Shown one piece after another: positions 1 through 7,067 of a DNA stretch of 10,995 nucleotides. The notes under the pieces are model-generated. The model saw nothing but the letters and a program-made list of their open reading frames with translations. It searched no databases and was not told where the DNA came from. Source of the DNA: an archaeon (GTDB lineage Archaea > Asgardarchaeota > Hermodarchaeia > Hermodarchaeales > Hermodarchaeaceae); assembly GCA_016550415.1 (NCBI GenBank), contig JABXGU010000523.1:1-10995 (forward strand), given 5' to 3'. The translations under genes and the position numbers were made by a program. Numbering within the stretch: the first letter of the stretch is position 1; each line of letters starts with the position of its first letter.

Positions 1-2
1 AA

Positions 3-164
3 CTTGATGAGGCAGGGAACATTAAGGTTGACCAGAACCAACAGACCAACATACCTGGAGTTTATGCTATAGGCGATATAACCGGAGAACCACGACAGAT
101 TGTAAGGGCCTGTGGAGATGCTGTAGTTGCAGTTACTCATTGGCTCAAAGTAAAGCCACCTTGA
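3..164 (+). CDS. Thioredoxin reductase-like FAD/NAD(P)H oxidoreductase, C-terminal fragment
   Basis: Only the last 53 codons are in the window; the 5' part lies upstream of base 1. The visible protein contains the block TNIPGVYAIGDITG followed by RQIVRACGDAVVA. This is the second FAD-binding motif and the following helix (GDxxG, then the A-x-x-G-x-x-A helix) of the thioredoxin reductase / pyridine nucleotide-disulfide oxidoreductase class II family. Known members use NAD(P)H to reduce thioredoxin or a related disulfide protein in the cytosol. The C-terminus (AVTHWLKVKPP) ends where thioredoxin reductases usually do. The redox-active CxxC motif would be upstream and cannot be seen, so it could also be a ferredoxin/flavodoxin-NADP reductase-like relative. 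A hairpin overlaps the stop codon, suggesting that transcription ends here before the next gene. Confidence 0.85.
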   Translation, partial: LDEAGNIKVDQNQQTNIPGVYAIGDITGEPRQIVRACGDAVVAVTHWLKVKPP

Positions 165-176
165 CCACAAGGTTTT
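158..176 (+). terminator. Hairpin with short T-run after the flavoprotein gene
   Basis: ACCTTG (158-163) and CAAGGT (168-173) form a perfect 6-bp stem with a 4-base loop, followed by TTTT (173-176). The stem overlaps the stop codon at 162-164. The shape suits transcription termination, although archaeal termination depends mainly on T-runs and this one is short. The T-run also merges into a TATA-like sequence for the next gene, so part of the element may be promoter. Confidence 0.35.
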
Positions 177-179
177 AAG
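173..179 (+). promoter_or_regulatory. Putative TATA box for the surface repeat protein gene
   Basis: TTTTAAG at 173-179 would place transcription start near base 200. That leaves a short leader carrying a strong Shine-Dalgarno site GGAGG (213-217), 8 bases before the TTG start at 226. Spacing fits archaeal promoters; no other support. Confidence 0.35.
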
Positions 180-225
180 GCAATTCTCCTAAATCGGGAA
201 GCCCATATTATCGGAGGAACAACGT

Positions 226-1416
226 TTGCGTAGATTCCAAGTAGTTCTTGTTCTCAGCCTATTCTTCCTGACAATTTTTAGCTCCTCTTTTGCAGCAGGA
301 TTAGAAACGCGTGAACAACTTGTAATCAATTTTTCAACATCATGCATAGATGATTCAGGTGGCGCAGTACTTAGTCCTGGTGCAGCAAATCCCACTATAT
401 CAACGACTTTTGCCATTGCAGGTATTCTTGAACTATTACACAAATGGACAGAAGCAAACGAATCCTTAACAGAGTTGGACATTACCTCCAGTATGACTGA
501 CTGGATCAAAGAGCTGCAGAATACAACAGTTGCCGTCAACAATGCAAATTACGGTGGATTCATCTCTAATCCAGATGCAGAAAACGCCACTATCACAGAT
601 ACATACTATGCCATTCAAACACTGGATTGGCTCAATCAAACCTCTAGCATTAACGAAGGGTTAGCCGCTAATTTTACAATTGATCTTCAACTCCTAAACG
701 CTACAGAGTATCCAGATACAGTTGGCGGTTTCACCAATACGCTTTACAGCAACCCCTCCATTGGGGCAACCTATTATGCTTTGGAAACACTAGCCATTCT
801 AAACCAGCTCGATAAAATAAACGGTAGCCTAGCCACTACGTGGATAAATTCCTGTCAAATTTTGAACCCAGAAAATACCGTATATTATGGTGGTTTCACC
901 AACGGACGTAATTCAACAACTGCAACCCTAATGTCAACTTATATGGCGATTCGAAGCCTAGAACTTCTTGGCAATTTAACCTCAATGAACCAAACTGCTG
1001 CAATTACCTTTATTCTATCTTGCTACCACAATGATACGAATTATCTACAGTACTATGGTGGTTTTGGACAAACACCTGATGAGCTGGCTTCAACTCATCT
1101 TGCCACATATTATGCGGTTGCCGCATCAGTTATTCTCGGAGCAACCAACCAAATCACTGGTGATGAAATCACCACCTGGATAATTAGTAAACAGGTTGAT
1201 AATGGAGGATTTTCAGATTCCAGCACTGGCACTGGTTTATCTCCACAAACATATCTAGCTGTAGTAACCCTATCACTGCTTGGTCAAATCGATGCTTTAG
1301 ATGAACTAGTTGGCTTCGAGCTGTACATCTTCCCCTGGTTCATAATTATATTGGCCATTATCATCTTCCTTTTTGTTCTCTGTGTCATTCTAGCCAAACG
1401 CGCTGAATGGTTCTAG
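226..1416 (+). CDS. Secreted, membrane-anchored protein with six prenyltransferase/terpene-cyclase-like repeats
   Basis: This is a 396-residue protein with a TTG start 8 bases after GGAGG (213-217). Residues 1-24 form a signal peptide (MRR, then a hydrophobic stretch ending SSFAAG). Residues 366-390 form one transmembrane helix followed by a short basic tail, KRAEWF. The body should therefore lie outside the cell, held by the C-terminal anchor. Between them are six repeats of about 50-65 residues, each with a GG or GGF turn (near residues 45, 110, 167, 222, 278, 327) followed by a helix of the type TYYALETLAIL. This is the alpha/alpha-toroid pattern of the squalene-cyclase / protein-prenyltransferase beta-subunit superfamily, and six repeats would close one barrel. 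I see neither the DxDD acid motif of the cyclases nor a zinc Asp/Cys/His set, so it is probably a binding or structural protein, not an enzyme. There are twelve N-x-S/T sequons, all between residues 35 and 270, consistent with heavy N-glycosylation. Three repeats carry Cys at an equivalent place (40, 210, 266). Its ligand is unknown. Confidence 0.8.
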   Translation: MRRFQVVLVLSLFFLTIFSSSFAAGLETREQLVINFSTSCIDDSGGAVLSPGAANPTISTTFAIAGILELLHKWTEANESLTELDITSSMTDWIKELQNTTVAVNNANYGGFISNPDAENATITDTYYAIQTLDWLNQTSSINEGLAANFTIDLQLLNATEYPDTVGGFTNTLYSNPSIGATYYALETLAILNQLDKINGSLATTWINSCQILNPENTVYYGGFTNGRNSTTATLMSTYMAIRSLELLGNLTSMNQTAAITFILSCYHNDTNYLQYYGGFGQTPDELASTHLATYYAVAASVILGATNQITGDEITTWIISKQVDNGGFSDSSTGTGLSPQTYLAVVTLSLLGQIDALDELVGFELYIFPWFIIILAIIIFLFVLCVILAKRAEWF

Positions 1417-1526
1417 GAATAATCCATTAATCATAGCCAAGCAAAAATCCTGTCTGGTTAGTATGAACGTATTCAGAATCCGAGATCTACACCAATTCTA
1501 TGCCAAATATTGTTAGCGAAGTAAGG

Positions 1527-1534
1527 CTTTTTAG
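1527..1534 (+). promoter_or_regulatory. Weak TATA-like box upstream of serS
   Basis: CTTTTTAG at 1527-1534 would set transcription start near 1555-1560, giving a nearly leaderless seryl-tRNA synthetase mRNA. This fits the absence of a Shine-Dalgarno site in front of the gene. The match to the archaeal TATA consensus is only moderate. Confidence 0.25.
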
Positions 1535-1570
1535 TAGGGAATAATTGTGTGCCTTTGAGTGTTTAATCAA

Positions 1571-2956
1571 ATGAGTGCATGGAGCATTTTAACTGCAGTG
1601 CGGGATAACCCCGATGTCCTACGCAACTCCCAACGTCGTCGAAGACAAGATACCAACATTATAGATGAAGCTGTTCGCTTAGATACCTCCTGGAGGAAAT
1701 CTAGGGCAAAGTTAGGTGAGCTTCAACGGAAGCGAAATCAGACATCTCAGCAGATTAGCAAAACAAAGGACAAGGCAGAAAGAGAAAAGCTGATTCAGGA
1801 AACTAAGTATCTTGCTGAGAAAGTGACTGTAGAGGAAAGAAGAATTTCTATTCTTGAAAAGAAACGTCTTAAAGTCCTAAACAGCATCCCAAACATCGTC
1901 CATGATACAGTTCCAGATGGGAAAGATGAAACAGAAGATTTACCTGTAAAGTTTGTTGGCAAGCCACGAGTTTGGCGAGAACACCTGGAGCAGTTTCTTA
2001 AGGACAACAGAGATTTCCCTGTAAAATACGATGTTGTGGAAGAACCACTTAAAAGCCACTATGAAATTTCTGATGAAATTGGTCTTGTCGATATAGAACG
2101 TGCTGCAAAAGTCTCTGGTAGCCGTTTCTTCTACCTTTTGGGTGACATAGTATGGCTGGATTTAGCACTTGCATTCTATGCGCTTGATTCGATTACAAAA
2201 CACAGTTTCACACCTGTTGCACCACCACATCTATTGAATTATGCAGCATATAGCGGCGTTGTTGACATGGGAGCCTTTGAAGATGCGCTCTACAAACTTG
2301 AGGAACAAGACCTCTACCTCATCGCTACTTCTGAACATCCAATAGCTGCAAGATTCATGAATGAAGTCTTAGAAATCGATGAGCTACCAATAAAACTTGC
2401 AGGATTCAGTCCTTGTTACCGAAAAGAAGCAGGAGCTCATGGTAAGGATACAAAAGGAATCTTCAGAGTGCATCAATTCAATAAAGTTGAGCAATTCGTG
2501 TTCTGTCTTCCTGATGAATCTTGGAAATGGATTGAGGAGATGATCCAAACAGAAGTAGAGGTTTGGACTGCCCTGGATATACCCTTCAGGATAGTCAGCC
2601 TATGCAGTGGCGACTTGGGTAGAGTTTCAGCAAAGACATATGACCTTGAGCTGTGGATGCCGTCTCAGGGCAAATATCGGGAGATGGTGTCTTGCAGCAA
2701 TTGCACCGACTACCAATCAGCACGACTTAATATTCGCTATGCTCAGAAACGTGGACATCCGACAGAGGGATTTGTCCATACTCTGAACTCCACAGTAATC
2801 GCTACCACACGTTCCATCACAGCAATTCTCGAAAACAACCTTCAACCAGATGGACGTATCCTCATACCAAAACCACTCCAAAAATTTCTAGAATCCATCC
2901 AAGAAGCACCACACAAATACATAGTGCCAAAGTATTCGCAAAAAGACTCTCAATAA
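1571..2956 (+). CDS. serS: Seryl-tRNA synthetase, class II, crenarchaeal-like
   Basis: It charges tRNA-Ser (and tRNA-Sec where present) with serine in the cytoplasm. The protein is 461 residues from the ATG at 1571. Residues 30-105 are the charged N-terminal coiled coil that grips the long variable arm of tRNA-Ser. The class II core carries the TxE loop (T253-S-E255), motif 2 (YRKEAGAHGKDTKG, from 283) and the serine/ATP site region REMVSCSNCTD (370-380). Motif 3 is HTLNSTVIATTR (403-414). The sequence tracks the standard bacterial/crenarchaeal SerRS and not the rare zinc-containing methanogen type. The N-terminus MSAWSIL resembles Sulfolobus SerRS (MSWSIL), so I prefer the ATG at 1571 over an in-frame GTG at 1559 that adds four residues. 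Neither start has a clear Shine-Dalgarno site. The gene lies 48 bases upstream of the HerA-like gene, in the same direction. Confidence 0.95.
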   Translation: MSAWSILTAVRDNPDVLRNSQRRRRQDTNIIDEAVRLDTSWRKSRAKLGELQRKRNQTSQQISKTKDKAEREKLIQETKYLAEKVTVEERRISILEKKRLKVLNSIPNIVHDTVPDGKDETEDLPVKFVGKPRVWREHLEQFLKDNRDFPVKYDVVEEPLKSHYEISDEIGLVDIERAAKVSGSRFFYLLGDIVWLDLALAFYALDSITKHSFTPVAPPHLLNYAAYSGVVDMGAFEDALYKLEEQDLYLIATSEHPIAARFMNEVLEIDELPIKLAGFSPCYRKEAGAHGKDTKGIFRVHQFNKVEQFVFCLPDESWKWIEEMIQTEVEVWTALDIPFRIVSLCSGDLGRVSAKTYDLELWMPSQGKYREMVSCSNCTDYQSARLNIRYAQKRGHPTEGFVHTLNSTVIATTRSITAILENNLQPDGRILIPKPLQKFLESIQEAPHKYIVPKYSQKDSQ

Positions 2957-3004
2957 GCTTTAATTCCCAACAGTCTCCCTAACACTGTAGGAGCACAAAA
3001 AATA

Positions 3005-4822
3005 ATGAAGTTTTGGGTAGGCTACATCATCGAAGCTGATGGAAAAGAGACCAACACACCCTTCTATCTTGATGCAGACATGCTCCGTCGTCACTTGGGC
3101 GTGTTTGGAACAACGGGTTATGGAAAAACTGTTTTATGCAAAACAATACTTGAAGAAGCAGCCCGCAATAAAATTCCAGTCATCGCGTTGGATCCCCAAG
3201 GTGACCTCGCTAGTATGGCGCTTCCAGGCAAACCTTCACAACTTGCGGAAAAAGGGATAAGCCTAGATTTACAGCAGGACTTCAAGGATAAAGTAGCAGT
3301 TCGCATCTTTACACCAGCCAGCACAAAAGGCGCACCAATTTCTGTAAATCCCCTCATTATGCCAGACAGACGAGCAGACGAAGAAGATGTCATCCGAATA
3401 ATCGACAACTCCTCTCGCACACTAATTCGCGTCCTCATAAAGACTGCAGGGCTCCCCGCATCATATGAAAGTAAAGCATTTGCTGTTGTCTACGAGGTGC
3501 TGAAACGATACTGGGATAAGAAGCAGACTATCAGAGATCTAGGCGAACTGGCAGATTTAGTTTTTACAGACACAAAAGTCCTTGGCATAGAACTTGACAA
3601 ATTCATGAGCGAACGGGAGCGAGAAAGACTGAGCCATGCTTTACGCAGTTTAACAATTGGCACTTCTCAGCTTCTGTTCAGTAAAGGCGATCCCATAGAC
3701 TTCTCAAAAATTATTGAACCCGTCAAAGGTAAAACACCACTGAACATCTTCTTTCTAAAGACCCTTAGAAGCGAAGAGGAAAAGATGTTTTTTATTTCCA
3801 TTCTCCTCAGCCAATTCTATAGTTGGATGTTGCAGCAGGGCTCTTCCCCAAACCCACGACTTATCTTCTTCACTGACGAGATTGCACCCTTTGTGCCAGC
3901 AGGAATGCTAAAACCGGGACCAAAGGATACCTATCTGATGATTTTCCGGCAAGCACGAAAATATGGCATCATATGCATGGCAGCCACCCAATCTCCAAAG
4001 GATATTGATTACAAAGCATTTGACCAATTTAACACACTAGGCTTGGGTAGAATCCTTTCACCACAATCACAGAAGGCAATCGCCCACCTCCTGGATACAG
4101 CTATTGGACAGAGAGACCAAGAACCCATTGTTGAAGAAATCAGTCATCTTACCGTCTGTCGATTCCTCGTAGTAAATCCTGCATTACCTGAAAATGTTGT
4201 ACGCGTGAAAATCCGCTGGCTTCTTACAGAGCACATCACACTAACTGAAGAGGATATTCACCGTCTAGCGCTAGGAAAACAAATTCTAAGTTTTGAACCT
4301 CCAACCAAACCTCCGCAACCAACAAAACCCAAAACCCCATCAAAACCTGTTACTCCTTCAGAGTCAGTCCCAACAAAGGGAAGATTGACACCAGCACAAG
4401 AGCGGGCAAAACAAATACCAACACGTCTTCCAGATGTGGAAAGTCTTTCTCATGATGATGTGATTAATTCACTTCTGGCAAGACTTGAAAAAATTGCTCG
4501 AACACCCTTTGGTTTGCCCTTTCTACGGGAACTTATTAAAGAAAAGAAAATGGATTATGAAAAGGCTAGAGTCTATTATGTCAATGAAGTTCGAGTTGCT
4601 ATTAAACAAGGATTAGCAGTAGTTCAGCGTGAAGGAAAACGACGTTACTTGGTATATAATTTTGAACGCCTCTTCCTAGCCTTGACCAAGCAACTACGCA
4701 TCGATCCCAACGAAGTTAACATCCGACATGTGCGAGAACGATTTGAAACCATTGTTCAGAAAGCTAGAATTACATCGATACTTCGACGCATCGTATTAGG
4801 TGAACCCTTTCTCAAGTATTAG
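3005..4822 (+). CDS. HerA/VirB4-like P-loop ATPase with proline-rich linker and C-terminal domain
   Basis: The 605-residue protein begins at an ATG 11 bases after TAGGAG (2988-2993). Walker A is GTTGYGKT (35-42), followed by the family motif DPQGDL (63-68). Walker B is LIFFTDE (286-292), with catalytic-type Asp291 and Glu292, and AATQSP (326-331) sits where the polar sensor motif is expected. This is the FtsK-HerA superfamily (DUF87/DUF853-like), whose members are hexameric motors moving DNA or sometimes protein. Residues about 431-452 are a Pro/Lys/Thr linker (PPTKPPQPTKPKTP and on). After it comes a charged, mostly helical domain of about 120 residues (480-605) that I do not recognise; the stretch 515-552 could be a winged helix. 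No NurA nuclease gene is nearby, so it is unlikely to be the classical HerA of the NurA-HerA end-resection complex. Its substrate is unknown. It may be co-transcribed with serS. A TTTAATT at 2959-2965 could be a separate promoter. Confidence 0.8.
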   Translation: MKFWVGYIIEADGKETNTPFYLDADMLRRHLGVFGTTGYGKTVLCKTILEEAARNKIPVIALDPQGDLASMALPGKPSQLAEKGISLDLQQDFKDKVAVRIFTPASTKGAPISVNPLIMPDRRADEEDVIRIIDNSSRTLIRVLIKTAGLPASYESKAFAVVYEVLKRYWDKKQTIRDLGELADLVFTDTKVLGIELDKFMSERERERLSHALRSLTIGTSQLLFSKGDPIDFSKIIEPVKGKTPLNIFFLKTLRSEEEKMFFISILLSQFYSWMLQQGSSPNPRLIFFTDEIAPFVPAGMLKPGPKDTYLMIFRQARKYGIICMAATQSPKDIDYKAFDQFNTLGLGRILSPQSQKAIAHLLDTAIGQRDQEPIVEEISHLTVCRFLVVNPALPENVVRVKIRWLLTEHITLTEEDIHRLALGKQILSFEPPTKPPQPTKPKTPSKPVTPSESVPTKGRLTPAQERAKQIPTRLPDVESLSHDDVINSLLARLEKIARTPFGLPFLRELIKEKKMDYEKARVYYVNEVRVAIKQGLAVVQREGKRRYLVYNFERLFLALTKQLRIDPNEVNIRHVRERFETIVQKARITSILRRIVLGEPFLKY

Positions 4823-4911
4823 AGTAGATTCTCTGCACAAAGGCACGAAATACCTATTGTACAGTTGTAGCGCGCCAATTAGTATTAGCTAGGTTGTGTT
4901 CCAAGTATGAA

Positions 4912-5568
4912 TTAAGTGGGTCGCCCAACTGGTTCATACCTAGAGCGCAGAACGACGCCTAGAGTGATTACTAGAACGGTAGCGATCCCACCTATACCGT
5001 AGGCAGTGTAATAGTAGCTGGTAGGTTGTCCAAATCCAAATGTTACGTCAAGATTCCAATATAGAGCGATTAGCCCGATTTGAATAGCTGCCATAATTGC
5101 TCCAACAACCAAGGAAAATAGGATTAAACGAGCTGAGATTTCCTTAGAATGTTCTTCAGGTTCAGTTCCCTCAAGAACCTCCCTTAGCTTGAAGCGACCG
5201 CTTAGTCCAACGAAGCTGAATAGGAAGATAAGTGCCAAAACCATCATTGAACCTGCATTGAATAGGACATTAAGTAACCAGTAGGATAAATCGCCTGTTA
5301 CAAAGCGACCACTTGTGAGAATGACGAAAAGTGTTAGAAGGTAAGCTAGTATATTTGACCAAAGGCGATCATCAGGATGAACAAATCCTGCCCAAGTTGT
5401 CAGACTGTTGACTGCTGCACAGAATACAACTATGGCGACGCATAAAACACAGCCAAGATAGGAATAGAATGCTGTTGTGATATCTCCGATGTGAGCCAAG
5501 TATATTGAGATGAATAGTAAGGTAGATCCGATGCCTGTTGCCATTGCACCAACAAGAAAGAGTCTCAT
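4912..5568 (-). CDS. Six-helix integral membrane protein, function unknown
   Basis: This is a 218-residue hydrophobic protein with about six transmembrane segments (roughly 3-24, 33-58, 73-91, 97-122, 147-171 and 190-207). A charged 25-residue loop lies between helices 4 and 5 (RFKLREVLEGTEPEEHSKE). I do not recognise a family, and there are no obvious transporter or enzyme motifs. I chose the ATG at 5568 because GGAG (5579-5582 on the complementary strand) lies 10 bases before it. A TTG at 5589 would add seven residues but has no ribosome site. It is transcribed divergently from the gelsolin-like gene and could share the control region with it. Its stop faces the stop of the HerA-like gene across 89 bases that show nothing clear. 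A regulatory partner of the neighbouring module is possible but unsupported. Confidence 0.7.
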   Translation of the reverse strand: MRLFLVGAMATGIGSTLLFISIYLAHIGDITTAFYSYLGCVLCVAIVVFCAAVNSLTTWAGFVHPDDRLWSNILAYLLTLFVILTSGRFVTGDLSYWLLNVLFNAGSMMVLALIFLFSFVGLSGRFKLREVLEGTEPEEHSKEISARLILFSLVVGAIMAAIQIGLIALYWNLDVTFGFGQPTSYYYTAYGIGGIATVLVITLGVVLRSRYEPVGRPT

Positions 5569-5650
5569 ATTTTCTATGCTCCATTTCAAAGAACTTAAAG
5601 TTCATAGGGATGTGACTTCTTTTCTATGTTGCTAGCCACAAAAAGCTTTC

Positions 5651-5671
5651 TTAACACTTTTTACGTGTTAA
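5651..5671. promoter_or_regulatory. Perfect 7-7-7 inverted repeat in the divergent promoter region
   Basis: TTAACAC (5651-5657) and GTGTTAA (5665-5671) are exact reverse complements separated by seven bases. The element lies between the membrane-protein gene and the gelsolin-like gene, 13 bases upstream of the latter's TATA box. It has the size and symmetry of a site for a dimeric winged-helix or HTH regulator and could act on either gene. A transcript hairpin is less likely because the stem is AT-rich and sits before the predicted transcription start. Confidence 0.4.
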
Positions 5672-5684
5672 AATTAGTTAGTAA

Positions 5685-5695
5685 GATATATTTTA
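5685..5695 (+). promoter_or_regulatory. Putative TATA box of the gelsolin/Roadblock operon
   Basis: GATATATTTTA (5685-5695) is a good archaeal TATA box in an AT-rich stretch. Transcription would begin near 5715, giving a leader of about 45 bases that contains the Shine-Dalgarno GGAG at 5747-5750. Confidence 0.45.
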
Positions 5696-5760
5696 CTTTG
5701 CCAGAAAACAATTAATAAAGCTAAAGAGTAAGATACCCTGTCCGTTGGAGTTGGAATTAC

Positions 5761-6615
5761 TTGGCTCGACAACTAGTGATGCTCAAGATTGTTGATACAG
5801 GTGAAACAGAGCAGATAACAGATGGTGCTCCAGCGAAGACACACATGAAATCGGAAGCAGTTCTAATCATTATTGATGATGATGAACGCAAAATTTGGAT
5901 TTGGAAAGGTGATAAAGCACCAGTCCGCCGGAAATTTATTGCCGCACGTCGAGCAGCAGGCATCCGTGATCAGAGGGGGCTAACGTACAAGATTATTTCT
6001 CAGGATCATGGACAAGAAGATTCAGAATTCATTGAAGCAGTAGGTCTTCCATCCACCACAAAGGTAGATGAGGCTGCAACTATTCCTGTTGAATGCCCTG
6101 ACAGGCAACCCCCGCCTCCAAGAGAAATACCTCCAGAGCCAACAACCCCAAAGGCTCCAAAGGAGCCAACAACTGCACCAGATTATACTCGTGTTGTATT
6201 ATCTGCAACACGAACACCTCGAAGACAACCAGTTCAAGTTCCGCATCCGCCTTCAGAAATAATTCAAGAAGTTGAACAACTGACCCCTGTGCCAGGATAT
6301 CGGCGAGAATTTGTATTAGTTGGCTTTGATGCCTTTGCCATAACAGAGGAAATCACCACTGTACTAGGGAAACGAACAGTGAATCGGCGTTTACAACGTC
6401 TTGATAGTTTACCTGAGGGTACAATCTTTGCTCAAGGTTATACTCCAAGGGTCGTAATTAGGGATGGACAAGTATTAGCCATTGAATTCTTGAAAGAGCT
6501 AGAGGAAAAAGAATACCAACACGAGAAGCCAGCAGTAAAGGAGGAAATAAGGCAGCAACTTACTGACCTTATTCAGACTTCTCCTAAAGGAAAACGAAAG
6601 CAAACCAAAACTTAA
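5761..6615 (+). CDS. Gelsolin-like domain protein with polyproline linker and novel C-terminal domain
   Basis: The protein is 284 residues and starts with TTG, 10 bases after GGAG (5747-5750). Residues about 8-96 show the gelsolin/ADF-H-like repeat. A strand (EAVLIII) leads into KIWIWKGDKA (44-53), matching the gelsolin 'iyvW-G' core. Next comes a helix AARRAAGIRDQRG (61-73), matching 'A-x-x-x-A-x-x-I-R-D', and a closing strand with DHGQEDSEFIEAVG (82-95). Gelsolin domains bind actin or, in other proteins, lipids and GTPase partners. The positions that usually bind calcium appear replaced (Ala33 and an Arg at 56/57). Residues 112-140 are proline-rich, with PPPP at 117-120, and could be a profilin or SH3-type ligand. 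Residues about 177-250 form a second alpha/beta domain that I do not recognise. The tail is basic (KGKRKQTK). The stop codon overlaps the start of the Roadblock gene by one base (TAATG), so the two are probably translationally coupled. An actin- or membrane-regulatory role is inference. Confidence 0.7.
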   Translation: MARQLVMLKIVDTGETEQITDGAPAKTHMKSEAVLIIIDDDERKIWIWKGDKAPVRRKFIAARRAAGIRDQRGLTYKIISQDHGQEDSEFIEAVGLPSTTKVDEAATIPVECPDRQPPPPREIPPEPTTPKAPKEPTTAPDYTRVVLSATRTPRRQPVQVPHPPSEIIQEVEQLTPVPGYRREFVLVGFDAFAITEEITTVLGKRTVNRRLQRLDSLPEGTIFAQGYTPRVVIRDGQVLAIEFLKELEEKEYQHEKPAVKEEIRQQLTDLIQTSPKGKRKQTKT

Positions 6616-7040
6616 TGGAAAAAATTGCGGGGGATAATATGCAGCAATTCTCTATGAGCGAAGAAGAAGCCGAGCAATTGGCAACATACCTAAGAGAAAT
6701 CACACTCTATACTGATTTGGAGACCCTTGCAGTTGTTACAAAAGCTGGGCGTCGTGTTGCTTTTAGCTCAATAAAAGGAGTTGACATTGATCCTGACCTT
6801 CTTTCTGCGATTTCAGCTGTGCTATTGCAAACAGGGCAAGAGGCTGTTACAAAACTGAACTTTAATCCACTCTATGAACTTATTATCCGAGGAGAAAAGG
6901 GCATCATCGTTGTTACCGATGCGGGACCACTAGTACTTATTGGTGCAGGAGTCAAAATCGAGACACTTGGCCACACAGTATCTGTTTTTCGGCACTTTGG
7001 CCAAGAAATAGCCACTCTCTTTGCAAAAGGTGACCATTAA
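6615..7040 (+). CDS. Roadblock/LC7-domain protein
   Basis: A 141-residue protein. Residues about 22-136 have the Roadblock/LC7 layout: a helix, a strand LAVVTKAGRRVAFSS (38-52), a helix with DPDLLSAISAVLL (59-71) and strands YELIIRGEKGIIVVTDAG (87-104). The final helix is TVSVFRHFGQEIATLF. In bacteria and archaea these domains dimerise and serve as partners or GTPase-activating proteins for MglA/Rag-like small GTPases; in eukaryotes they occur in dynein light chains and Ragulator. No GTPase gene is in this window. The start ATG at 6615 overlaps the upstream TAA. An internal ATG at 6639, preceded by GGGGG (6629-6633), would remove eight residues and leave the domain intact. Gene order suggests that it works with the gelsolin-like protein. 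Confidence 0.85.
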   Translation: MEKIAGDNMQQFSMSEEEAEQLATYLREITLYTDLETLAVVTKAGRRVAFSSIKGVDIDPDLLSAISAVLLQTGQEAVTKLNFNPLYELIIRGEKGIIVVTDAGPLVLIGAGVKIETLGHTVSVFRHFGQEIATLFAKGDH

Positions 7041-7067
7041 AGCCTATTAAGCCATCAGACTTATTCA

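Noticed and set aside
189..542. 117-codon minus-strand open frame opposite the surface protein gene
   Set aside because: It overlaps the signal peptide and first repeats of a well-supported plus-strand gene and has no domain features.
3039..3438. Alternative plus and minus open frames over the Walker A region of the HerA-like gene
   Set aside because: They are shadows of a protein with intact P-loop and Walker B motifs in the main frame.
4295..4400. Proline-coding repeat as a possible tandem DNA repeat
   Set aside because: The proline, lysine and threonine codons vary and do not form an exact repeat unit; it is a low-complexity linker.
3005..4822. Classical HerA of the NurA-HerA end-resection complex
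   Set aside because: No nurA, mre11 or rad50 gene is adjacent, and the protein carries an extra linker and C-terminal domain, so only the superfamily is claimed.
4823..4911. tRNA or small RNA gene in the convergent gap
   Set aside because: No cloverleaf, conserved T-loop sequence or strong stem is visible in the 89 bases.
5372..5605. 77-codon minus-strand frame beginning MNFKFFEMEHRK, overlapping the membrane protein gene
   Set aside because: It covers the first two transmembrane segments of the membrane protein in another frame. The membrane protein frame has the hydrophobic pattern and better start.
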